Under the pieces are notes generated by a model that made no database searches, was not told the origin of the DNA, and saw only the letters and a program-made list of their open reading frames with translations. A stretch of DNA of 41,230 bases from Zoogloea sp. (GTDB taxonomy: Bacteria; Pseudomonadota; Gammaproteobacteria; Burkholderiales; Rhodocyclaceae): positions 1-41,230 of the forward strand of contig NZ_JAQVCN010000046.1 of NCBI RefSeq assembly GCF_028689785.1, in the 5' to 3' direction. A program made the position numbers and the translations under genes. The stretch's first letter is position 1, and each line of letters opens with the position of its first letter. Positions 8,196 through 15,623 of this stretch are shown piece by piece.

Positions 8196-8978
8196 TCAGC
8201 GGCTCTGCCGTGCCACATTCAGAAATGCTTCCAGAAGAGGCGTGCAGTCCAGCAGTTGGTTCTGGCCCGGGGTGTGGAATTCGGGGTGCCACTGTACACC
8301 GACCACAAACGGATGGCCGGTATGGCGGATTGCCTCAATCATGCCGTCGTCGCTGGATTCGGCCTCAACCATCATGCCTGGCCCCAGGCTGCGTACGCAC
8401 TGGTGATGGATGGACACCACCTGGCCGCCTTCCACCGGCCCGAACCAGTGGGCGAAGCGCCCGCGCTCGACAAAGCGCACCCCATGGCTGTGCCGGTCGT
8501 AGGCTTCGGCCTGATGGCGAGCAGCATTGGCGAACTGGCTGGGGATGTCCTGATAGAGCGAACCACCAAAGGCCACGTTGATGAGTTGCATGCCGCGGCA
8601 AATACCCAGCACCGGCTTGCCGGCCTCTACGAATTCGTGGAGGAGTTCCATCTCGTAGGCATCCCGAACCCGGTCACCCGCCCATTCGTCGCGCAGGGGA
8701 GATTCTCCATAGGCTTCGGGGCTCACGTCAGCCCCGCCCTGAAGTACCAAGCCATCCAGAAAGCCCGCGTAGTCCCGCAGGCGGATGTTGCTGCGGTGGA
8801 TGGGCCCGTCCTTGAGGATGGAGGGCACCATTAGTACCATCACGTCCCGGGACATGACCCATTGGGCGATGGACTGTTCGAGCACCTGCAGGGTCTTGGA
8901 TTCGATGCCCACGGCGCCGTCCCGGGGGTGGAACAGGCGGGCCGACAGGCCGATGCGGATCGTCTTGGTTCGGCTCAT
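8196..8978 (-). CDS. Class I glutamine amidotransferase-like gamma-glutamyl hydrolase (PuuD family)
   Basis: A 260-residue protein of peptidase family C26. The nucleophile elbow GICRGMQ (Cys-127) and the C-terminal VQWHPEFH (His-231, Glu-233) complete the Cys-His-Glu triad, and LVLQGGADVSPEAYGE is the typical PuuD-like oxyanion region. Members hydrolyse gamma-glutamyl amides such as gamma-glutamyl-GABA; the actual substrate cannot be read from sequence. The ATG is supported by GGAGG five bases upstream. It is divergent from the antiporter/ligase operon across about 120 bases holding an AT-rich palindrome. Because that operon encodes a carboxylate-amine ligase able to make gamma-glutamyl bonds, a synthesis/hydrolysis pairing is plausible. 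Confidence 0.88.
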   Translation of the reverse strand: MSRTKTIRIGLSARLFHPRDGAVGIESKTLQVLEQSIAQWVMSRDVMVLMVPSILKDGPIHRSNIRLRDYAGFLDGLVLQGGADVSPEAYGESPLRDEWAGDRVRDAYEMELLHEFVEAGKPVLGICRGMQLINVAFGGSLYQDIPSQFANAARHQAEAYDRHSHGVRFVERGRFAHWFGPVEGGQVVSIHHQCVRSLGPGMMVEAESSDDGMIEAIRHTGHPFVVGVQWHPEFHTPGQNQLLDCTPLLEAFLNVARQSR

Positions 8979-9052
8979 GGCGCCTCCGTCGTGGGGGGTG
9001 GGGGAGGGGTGGGCACGGGAGACCGCCGCTGTGCGCAGCTTGCCTTTGTGTA

Positions 9053-9091
9053 TTGGCTTAAATTATATTTGTGTAAATATATTTTAGCCAA
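9053..9091. promoter_or_regulatory. AT-rich imperfect palindrome between divergent genes
   Basis: In an otherwise G+C-rich region, 9050-9090 is strongly AT-rich. Outer arms TTGGCT (9053-9058) and AGCCAA (9086-9091) enclose nearly mirrored AT stretches (TAAATTATATTT against AAATATATTTTA). It lies between the hydrolase and the antiporter operon and ends 8 bases before the antiporter ATG, so it probably contains the promoter and a possible operator. The regulator is unknown. Confidence 0.5.
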
Positions 9092-9098
9092 GCCCTTC

Positions 9099-10328
9099 AT
9101 GCCATCTCTCTTCGAGGATATCGTCCTCTCTCCATTACTGCTGTTCGGGCTCTGCCTGCTGGGTGGGTTGGCCAGCGGCGAGCTGAGCCGGCGCCTGTTC
9201 AATCTGCCCCGCACGACGGGTTATGTGCTGTGCGGCCTTGTGCTGGGGCAGAGTGGGCTGGGGTGGATCGATCCGTACGTGCTGGGCTCTGCCCAGTTCT
9301 TCATCTATCCCGCCCTGGGGTTGATCCTGTTCGAACTGGGGCAGCGGCTTCCGCTGAGCAGCGGTCGGATTGACCCGCAGTTGCTTGCCCTCGGCTTGAT
9401 CGAATCGATGGCGGTCTTTGTACTGGTGCTGATCGTGATGCTCGGGCTGGGGTTCGGGGTGGCAGGGGGGCTGTTTGCCGCAGCCATCGCGGTGTCCACG
9501 TCACCGGCGATCACCATTGCAACCAGTAGTGACGTGGGCGGAGAAGGGGCGCTGACCAGTCGCCTGTTCGGGCTGGTGGCCATGAACGGCTGCTTTGCCT
9601 TTGCAGCCATTGAACTGATTCTTCCTTCCCTGGCAGAGACTGGCGTGACGGAGGCCGTGCCTGGCTACGGTCACGCACTGGGCAGCATTGGCCTCTCGGT
9701 GTTGCTCGGAGGGCTGCTGGCCTTTGCGGCCCGCCAGGGCGCGCGCTGGCTGGGCCCCCAGGTCGAGCATCAGCATCTGATGCTGCTGGGCCTGATCGTT
9801 CTCGGCACCGGCCTGCCCCTGAGCATCGAGATGTCGCCCTTGATGAGCCTGCTGGCCTTTGGCGTGGGGGTGCGTGTGCTGGATCGGGAGCGGGAAGTGG
9901 TGGCGATCCGCATCGCCTCAGATGCCCGGGTCTTTCTTGTGGTGACTTTCGTGCTGGCGGGGGCTGCGCTGGAGCTTGCCTTCCTTCAGCTCTATTGGCA
10001 GGCGGTGCTGGTTTTCGTGGTGACGCGCTTTCTCGCCAGGGGGCTGGCGTTGCAGGTCGTCGGGCCTGCGTACGGGCTGTCGCGTCGAGAGGCTGCGTGG
10101 ACCGCAGTCGGCTTGCTCCCCATGTCCAGTGTCGCTCTCGTCCTGCTGGGCGATGCAGGGTCCCTGGATCAGGGGATTGGGCCATCCCTGGGCGGTACCC
10201 TGATGGGCGCGATCGCCCTGATGCAACTGCTCGGCCCTCTGTGTACCCAGGCTGCGATCCGCGGCTTTGGTGAGGCCCGACGGTACGTGCCGAGGCTGCG
10301 GCAAAGCAGGAGTTTGATTCGCTCATGA
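9099..10328 (+). CDS. CPA2-type cation:proton antiporter-like membrane protein (first of tandem pair)
   Basis: A 409-residue polytopic membrane protein of the Na_H_Exchanger/CPA2 family, about 11-12 hydrophobic segments, with no C-terminal TrkA domain. Family landmarks are TTGYVLCGLVLGQSGLG near residue 40, LGLILFELGQRL near 76, and the unwound-helix motif VSTSPAITIATSSD. Where KefC-like proteins have the acidic ion-binding motif (QD or ND/DD) this one reads LVAMNGCFAF, with no Asp. ATG 9099 is the only start at the beginning of the first hydrophobic segment; the ribosome site is weak. The end overlaps the next gene by four bases (ATGA). Transport of K+, Na+ or a metabolite cannot be told apart. 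Confidence 0.8.
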   Translation: MPSLFEDIVLSPLLLFGLCLLGGLASGELSRRLFNLPRTTGYVLCGLVLGQSGLGWIDPYVLGSAQFFIYPALGLILFELGQRLPLSSGRIDPQLLALGLIESMAVFVLVLIVMLGLGFGVAGGLFAAAIAVSTSPAITIATSSDVGGEGALTSRLFGLVAMNGCFAFAAIELILPSLAETGVTEAVPGYGHALGSIGLSVLLGGLLAFAARQGARWLGPQVEHQHLMLLGLIVLGTGLPLSIEMSPLMSLLAFGVGVRVLDREREVVAIRIASDARVFLVVTFVLAGAALELAFLQLYWQAVLVFVVTRFLARGLALQVVGPAYGLSRREAAWTAVGLLPMSSVALVLLGDAGSLDQGIGPSLGGTLMGAIALMQLLGPLCTQAAIRGFGEARRYVPRLRQSRSLIRS

Positions 10329-11581
10329 ATACCCTGCGTGCATTCTGGGAGTCCCAGCAGGACAGACTCTTCTTTCTGCCACCGATGCCGGAGCAGGCTG
10401 ACCCCCTCGCGCTCATGGCCCTGCTACTGGTGGCTGGCCTGCTGGTGGGGGAGGGCTTGCACCGGACCCTTGGCTTGTCACGGATCGTGGGCTATGTGCT
10501 GGCTGGTGCCCTGGCCGGGCCGGGGGCGCTCAACTGGCTTGATCGAGAGACTCTGGCCCTGGCCCGGCCGGTGGCCGATGCGGCCCTGGGGCTGCTATTG
10601 CTGGAAACCGGGCGCAATCTGGATCTGGGCTGGCTGCGGGCCAACCCGATGCTGCTGCGTACGGCGGCGGCCGAGTCGGGGCTGGCCTTTGCGGGGGTGT
10701 TCGTGTTTTCCCTGGTGGTGGTGGGGCTGAGCCCGGCGTGGAGTGCGGCTACCGCGGCCATCACCATGACCTCGGCCCCGGCGGTGGTGCTGCTTACCGC
10801 CGAGGAGTGCCGTGCCCAGGGGCAGGTGACCCAGCGCACCTTGCTGCTCACGGCCATCAGCTGCGCGCTGGCCTTTGTGGTGTTTGCCCTGGTGTTGGGC
10901 CTGATTCACGCCGAGGAGGCCGGGGATGGGCTGAATGCCTTCATTCACCCGCTGTGGGTGCTCGGTGGCGGCGCCCTGATCGCGCTGCTGTGCGCACGCC
11001 TGGCCCTGGGGCTTGCCGCCCGTCTCGAGAGGGGGGGCGCGGGTCAGGTATTCGTGCTGGTGGCGGCAGCACTGCTGGCCATCGGGCTGGCCCGCATGGC
11101 GGCGGTGCCGGTGTTCCTGAGCCTGTTCCTGATGGGTGTGGCGGTGGGCCGCCTGGACAGCAAGCGGGTGCTGACCTACACGAGCCTTCCTCAGGGGCAT
11201 TGGATCCTGGCCATCGTGCTGTTCGTGGTGACCGGCGCCATGCTGCCCCTGGGCGACGCCACCGGGCTGATGCTGTTGCAGGCGCTCGGGCTGATCGTTG
11301 TGCGGGGCCTTGCCAAGTTTGCCGGGGTCATGGCCACGGGCAAAAATGACCTGCCCGTGGGGCGGCGTCGGCTGCTGGGGCTGGGTGTGCAGCCCCTGTC
11401 GGCAACTGCAGTCTTCATGGCCGCCGAGCTGGCGGCCTTCTATCCCGAGGTCAGTGCCCAGACCCTGCTGCTGCCCCTGCTGGCGGCAGCGGTGATGGAG
11501 TTCATCGGGCCCCAGCTGTGTCGCCGGGCCTTTGTGCTGGCCGGCGAGGCGGCGCTACCCAGCCGAGAGCCGCCGCCATGA
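10325..11581 (+). CDS. CPA2-type cation:proton antiporter-like membrane protein (second of tandem pair)
   Basis: A 418-residue paralogue of the preceding protein, translationally coupled to it by ATGA. Matching landmarks are RIVGYVLAGALAGPGALNW (about 54-72), AALGLLLLETGRNLDLGWL, and MTSAPAVVLLTAEEC. The position of the conserved membrane aspartate reads LLTAISCALAF, so the acidic residue is again missing. It is entirely hydrophobic apart from short loops, with no nucleotide-binding tail. The tandem pair suggests a heterodimeric transporter, since CPA proteins work as dimers; this is inference. The stop overlaps the start of the ligase gene (ATGA), tying the transporter to ligase production. 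Confidence 0.78.
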   Translation: MNTLRAFWESQQDRLFFLPPMPEQADPLALMALLLVAGLLVGEGLHRTLGLSRIVGYVLAGALAGPGALNWLDRETLALARPVADAALGLLLLETGRNLDLGWLRANPMLLRTAAAESGLAFAGVFVFSLVVVGLSPAWSAATAAITMTSAPAVVLLTAEECRAQGQVTQRTLLLTAISCALAFVVFALVLGLIHAEEAGDGLNAFIHPLWVLGGGALIALLCARLALGLAARLERGGAGQVFVLVAAALLAIGLARMAAVPVFLSLFLMGVAVGRLDSKRVLTYTSLPQGHWILAIVLFVVTGAMLPLGDATGLMLLQALGLIVVRGLAKFAGVMATGKNDLPVGRRRLLGLGVQPLSATAVFMAAELAAFYPEVSAQTLLLPLLAAAVMEFIGPQLCRRAFVLAGEAALPSREPPP

Positions 11582-12726
11582 ACGCCTTTGCCAATTTGCC
11601 TTTCGCCACCAGTCGGCCCCTGACTCTGGGGGTGGAACTGGAGCTTCAGCTGGTTTCGCCGCGGGACTATGACCTGACCCGGGCTGCCACCGACCTGCTC
11701 GCCAGCCTGCACCACGACGGTCGCTGTGGTGACGTGAAGCTGGAAATCACCGAGAGCATGATCGAGGTTAACACCCAGCCGAGGCAGGATGTAACCGCCA
11801 TTGCCGCCGACCTGGAGGGGTTGCGCGGGCTGCTTGTGGAGCATTGCCGGCGCAACAATGTGGCCATCTGCGGCGGCGGCACCCACGCCTTCCACCGCTG
11901 GCCGGAGCGTCGCATCTGCCCGGGGGAGCGCTTTGCCTTTCTCAACGAGCGCTATGGCTACCTGAGCAAGCAGTTCACGGTGTTTGGCCAGCACATCCAC
12001 ATCGGTGTGACTTCGGGAGACGAAGCCATCTGGCTGACCCACGCCCTCAACATGTACGTGCCGCATTTTGTAGTGTTGTCCGCGTCCTCACCTTTCGTGG
12101 ACGGCACCGATACGGCCTTCGATTCAGCCCGCCTGAACGCCGTGTCAGCCTTTCCCCTGTCCGGTCAGGCACCCGATGTGAGTGACTGGGCGGCCTTCCT
12201 CGACCACATGGCGGTACTGCAGGCCTGTGGCGTGGCTGAGAGCATCAAGGATCTGTACTGGGATGTACGGCCCAAGCCCGAGTACGGTACCGTCGAGGTC
12301 CGCGTCTGCGATACGCCCCTGACTATCGACAGGGCCGCCGAATTGGCCGCCTTTGCCCAGAGTCTGGCCCGCTGGTTGCTGCGGGAGCGCCCGCCCATTG
12401 ATCCGGCCAAGCAGAGCCTGGTAGCCCGCTACAACAAGTTCCAGGCCTGCCGCTTTGGCTTTGACGCCGAACTCGCCGACCCCCTGGCGCGTTGCAAGCG
12501 GCCCATCGTCGAAACACTTGCAGGGCTCCTGGACCGCCTGATCGAGGACGCCCGCGATCTGGGCTGCGACAGGCAGATCGAGGCCTTGCGCCGGCTTGTG
12601 GAGAGCCGCCAGGGCGACGCCACCGTGCTGCGAGGACTCGCCCGCAGCGCGGGTAGCCTGAACGAGCTCACCCGGGCGGCCACCGAGTTTTTCGCCCGAC
12701 CTTCCTGCTATCACCACCATGATTGA
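11578..12726 (+). CDS. ybdK: YbdK-type carboxylate-amine ligase (GCS2 family)
   Basis: A 382-residue ATP-dependent ligase of the glutamate-cysteine ligase 2 family. Signatures are LGVELELQLV (about 17-26; most relatives have GVEEE), EITESMIEVNTQP, GQHIHIG (137-143) and YGTVEVRVCDTPLTID (236-251). E. coli YbdK has only weak glutamate-cysteine ligase activity, and the true substrates of most members are unknown; the fold joins a gamma-carboxylate to an amine. The start overlaps the antiporter stop and the end overlaps the next gene by 8 bases, so it is part of a tight four-gene operon. With the divergent gamma-glutamyl hydrolase it suggests a gamma-glutamyl compound made and degraded beside a transporter. 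Confidence 0.87.
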   Translation: MNAFANLPFATSRPLTLGVELELQLVSPRDYDLTRAATDLLASLHHDGRCGDVKLEITESMIEVNTQPRQDVTAIAADLEGLRGLLVEHCRRNNVAICGGGTHAFHRWPERRICPGERFAFLNERYGYLSKQFTVFGQHIHIGVTSGDEAIWLTHALNMYVPHFVVLSASSPFVDGTDTAFDSARLNAVSAFPLSGQAPDVSDWAAFLDHMAVLQACGVAESIKDLYWDVRPKPEYGTVEVRVCDTPLTIDRAAELAAFAQSLARWLLRERPPIDPAKQSLVARYNKFQACRFGFDAELADPLARCKRPIVETLAGLLDRLIEDARDLGCDRQIEALRRLVESRQGDATVLRGLARSAGSLNELTRAATEFFARPSCYHHHD

Positions 12727-13996
12727 TCCTGCTTCCAGCCTGCTTCGTCCCGCCCTCGGTTGTGTTCTGTGTGCGGCCCTGCCGCTGCTGGCGGCGGAGA
12801 CATCCTGCCGGACTCAGCCTAGCCTGCCCCTGCCGCCCGAAGGGCGGAGCATTGTGGGAAGCGACGACTGGCTGCGCCCGGGCAACCTGCGTTTCGGGCT
12901 GGCCCATCCGGCCCGTTTCATGCCGGGCAGCCGGATCGAACCGCCCGCGCGCACCGAGCGCAAGACGCCACCCCAGCGACAGATAGATGTGGACCGGATG
13001 CAGGTCCTGGACCCGGCTGACGGGGTAGAGCGCAGCCTTCGCCACATCCTTGACAACCGCATCGACGCTGACGGTGTGCTGGTTTTGCGGCGGGGCAGGG
13101 TGGTGCTGGACTATCGACGTACCGGCTTCGATCCAGCCAACCCGCGTCTGCTGCTGGAGGCTACCCACCCCATCTTGGCGATGATGCTCGTCAAGGCGTC
13201 GGCTGAGGGGCTGGTGGACCGCAGTAAGGGGGTGGATAGGGTGATCCCTGAACTGGGCGGAAACAAGGGCTTGGGCAAGCTCTCGCTGACGCGGCTGCTG
13301 CACGGCCGGACGGGGTTCGAATGGACGCCCGGGGAGCGGGAGCGATGGCGTCAGGAGGCCGGGTGGATGCCCGGCGGCAGGGTCGGTGTCCGGGCCTGGC
13401 TGACGGCGCGGAGCCCTTGGCCGCGCAACGCGTCGTCTGGTGCGGATCAGCCTTCAGGCCCGGAAGGTGAACTTCTGCTGTGGGCGGCGGAAAAGGCAAG
13501 CAAGAAACCGGCAGCCCAGCTGCTGTGCGAGCTTCAGTCCGGCATCCGGGCCCAGGACGCGGCCTTCTGGGCCAGTGACGGGCAGGGTACCCCCTTGGCC
13601 GACGGGCTGGCCCTGAGCCTGCGGGATTTTGCGGCCCTCGGGCAGGGCCTGCTGGATGTCCGGGCCCGGCCGGGAAGGCGCGCTCTGGTCCCCGCATGGT
13701 TTGTCGACACCCTTGCAGCCAGCCCGTCGGGCCACGGGCTGCCCGCCTCCTGGCGGGGCCTGGGTGACGACGGCGCCTGGCAGTACCGTTTCGTTAACCC
13801 CGGTGGTGCGGGGCACCGGGCGGCCATCCTGGGTGCCTATGGGACGAGCCTCTATATCGATTTCGATCGTGCCACGGTGGTGGCGATCTACGCCACCCAC
13901 CCCGAGCGCGCCTCACCGCTGCTGATGGCGAGCCTGCGACGCAGCTGGGACGCGCTGGCCGTGGGGCAACGACCTGCCAGTAGTGGGCGTGAGTAG
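12719..13996 (+). CDS. Beta-lactamase-fold (class C/NylB-like) protein, probably catalytically degenerate
   Basis: A 425-residue protein beginning with a probable signal sequence (LGCVLCAALPLLAAE). The plan follows the serine-hydrolase family of 6-aminohexanoate-dimer hydrolase: DGVLVLRRGRVVLDYRRTGF (about 117-136), an active-site helix region, LTRLLHGRTGFEW, and a late ILGAYGTSLYIDFDRATVVA segment. Where active members have SxxK (for example SMAKS), this protein reads EATHPILAMML, so both nucleophilic Ser and Lys are replaced. The YxN-type motif region reads GELLLWAAEK and lacks the Tyr. It therefore looks like a periplasmic pseudoenzyme with a binding role. It overlaps ybdK by 8 bases, so it belongs to that operon. 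Fold assignment is moderate; the loss of motifs is read directly. Confidence 0.7.
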   Translation: MIDPASSLLRPALGCVLCAALPLLAAETSCRTQPSLPLPPEGRSIVGSDDWLRPGNLRFGLAHPARFMPGSRIEPPARTERKTPPQRQIDVDRMQVLDPADGVERSLRHILDNRIDADGVLVLRRGRVVLDYRRTGFDPANPRLLLEATHPILAMMLVKASAEGLVDRSKGVDRVIPELGGNKGLGKLSLTRLLHGRTGFEWTPGERERWRQEAGWMPGGRVGVRAWLTARSPWPRNASSGADQPSGPEGELLLWAAEKASKKPAAQLLCELQSGIRAQDAAFWASDGQGTPLADGLALSLRDFAALGQGLLDVRARPGRRALVPAWFVDTLAASPSGHGLPASWRGLGDDGAWQYRFVNPGGAGHRAAILGAYGTSLYIDFDRATVVAIYATHPERASPLLMASLRRSWDALAVGQRPASSGRE

Positions 13997-14062
13997 GCCG
14001 AAGGACGGTGGGCCTGATCAAAGCACCTTCCGCCCCATCCGTCGGGTGTTCCTGCCGGGGTG

Positions 14063-15331
14063 CTAGAGCGCCTGGAAGGCGAAGATAGCGACACAGGTGG
14101 GGGGCAGCGCGGCGAGGAGGAGGCCAATGGGGCTGATGGATTCGTCGTCGAAGCTCGATTTGAGAATGGCGGCCCCTGCCGGGTTGGGGGCGTTGGCGAT
14201 AATGGTGAGGCCGCCGCCAGTCACGGCACCGGCCACCAGGGCGTATTTGAATTCGGACGATACGCCTTCCACCAGGGATCCGAGGTAGGTCAGCGCGGCG
14301 TTGTCGGTGATGGCGGTCAGGGCCGTGGCCAGGAAGTAGAGCAGTTTGGGCTCCACGCCGACCAGGGAGGACTGCAGCCACCATTGCTGCAGGCCGCCAA
14401 GCACCACCAGCCCGGCGAGGAAAAAAGCAACCAGCAAACCTTCGCGCAGGATCAGGCGGTCCTGGTGCTGCTTGTAGGCCTCGGTGTAGCCCAGAAAGAA
14501 CAGGAACAGGCCCATGAACACCACCGGGTGATGGGCGAACAGCACCACGCACACCAGAAAGAACAGGTGGATGCCCGCCACCGCGAAGGGCATCCTGGGG
14601 CTGTTGCCTTCTCCTTCCGGCTTGCCCTTGGCCGCCAGCTCGTGGCGGAAAAACCAGGTCAGTACGGCAGCGTTGAAGAACACCGCCGAGGCGGCTTTCC
14701 AGCCGAAGTGCGAGACCATGTAGAGGGTGTCCCACTGCCATTTCGAGGCCACCATCAGCACCGGGGGGGCGGCAAAGTGGGTGAGGGTGCCGCCGATGGA
14801 AATGTTGACGAAGAGCATCCCCAGGGTGGCGTACTTGAGGCGGTGGCTGAGGTCCTGACGGAAATAGCCGTCCCGCAACATCAGGGCGGCCAGAGTCATG
14901 GCGGCAGGCTCGGTGATGAAGGAGCCCAGCAGGGGTACCACCGACATGCACAGAAAGAAGGTGGCCACTGCAGAGGAAATCGGGATCATTGAGGCCATCA
15001 GCCGCACCACACCGATGACGGTGCTGAGGATGGGGCGGCTGGCCGCAATCACCATCACCACGAACACGAACATCGGCTCGGTAAAGTTGCGTCCTTCAAG
15101 ATAGCTGACCGCCGCCTGCTGGCCGGACATCAGTACCAATGCTGTTGCCAGCACAAATGCCCAGAAACCGAACACGACCTCCACTTCGGCCAGCAAGTGC
15201 CACAGGCCGGCGTGACGCGGCTGGCTGTGGGCCAGGTTGGCGAAGAACTTGGTGGAGAAGGTGTGTATGACCGCGAGGGCGAAGATGACGGTGGCGACGA
15301 TCTCGGGTGTGGTGGCTGTTGATGGGGGCAT
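14063..15331 (-). CDS. Putative Na+/H+ antiporter (Na_H_antiport_3 type)
   Basis: A 422-residue polytopic inner-membrane protein with about 11 hydrophobic segments. Recognisable parts are FITEPAAMTLAALMLRDGYF (about 137-156), ISIGGTLTHFAAPPVLMVAS (about 175-194), TALTAITDNAALTYLGSLVE and GGGLTIIANAPNPAGAAILK near the C-terminus. The last two resemble the ion-binding regions of the NhaD/ArsB-like superfamily, with a membrane Asp in ITDNAA. I place it in the putative Na+/H+ antiporter family often left uncharacterised. It converges on the beta-lactamase-fold gene (66-base gap) and diverges from ppnN. Substrate ion is not evident. Confidence 0.8.
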   Translation of the reverse strand: MPPSTATTPEIVATVIFALAVIHTFSTKFFANLAHSQPRHAGLWHLLAEVEVVFGFWAFVLATALVLMSGQQAAVSYLEGRNFTEPMFVFVVMVIAASRPILSTVIGVVRLMASMIPISSAVATFFLCMSVVPLLGSFITEPAAMTLAALMLRDGYFRQDLSHRLKYATLGMLFVNISIGGTLTHFAAPPVLMVASKWQWDTLYMVSHFGWKAASAVFFNAAVLTWFFRHELAAKGKPEGEGNSPRMPFAVAGIHLFFLVCVVLFAHHPVVFMGLFLFFLGYTEAYKQHQDRLILREGLLVAFFLAGLVVLGGLQQWWLQSSLVGVEPKLLYFLATALTAITDNAALTYLGSLVEGVSSEFKYALVAGAVTGGGLTIIANAPNPAGAAILKSSFDDESISPIGLLLAALPPTCVAIFAFQAL

Positions 15332-15623
15332 GGCGGTGGCTGGGGGCGGCGTTCAGGAGCCGTCAGGATAGGAAGTCGGGGCGGATTATGCCGTTCCCGG
15401 CGGGACGGGGACAATTGCGTATCACCCTAACGGAGGCGCTGCTCGGTGGGTGAAACGGTAGTGAAGTTATTGTGGTGCACTGCAACATTTTCTCGCCAAA
15501 CAAACACAGCTGGCGTTATGCTGGTACCGCGTTGCCCGGCTCTGGCGATGCAGCAAGGTCAGGGCTGGCTTCAGAGGCCACCCGGCCTGCCCTTTGCAGA
15601 CCAGACATGAGAGAGTTGCAGCC
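15332..15623. promoter_or_regulatory. Divergent intergenic region upstream of ppnN
   Basis: About 290 bases between the Na+/H+ antiporter gene and ppnN with no convincing open frame. It should hold both promoters, but I cannot assign -35/-10 boxes confidently. A small symmetrical motif TGCACTGCA lies at 15476-15484 next to an AT-rich CAACATTTTCTC. TGC/GCA dyads of this kind are bound by PhaR-type regulators in some betaproteobacteria; linking it to PhaR here is speculative. Confidence 0.3.
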
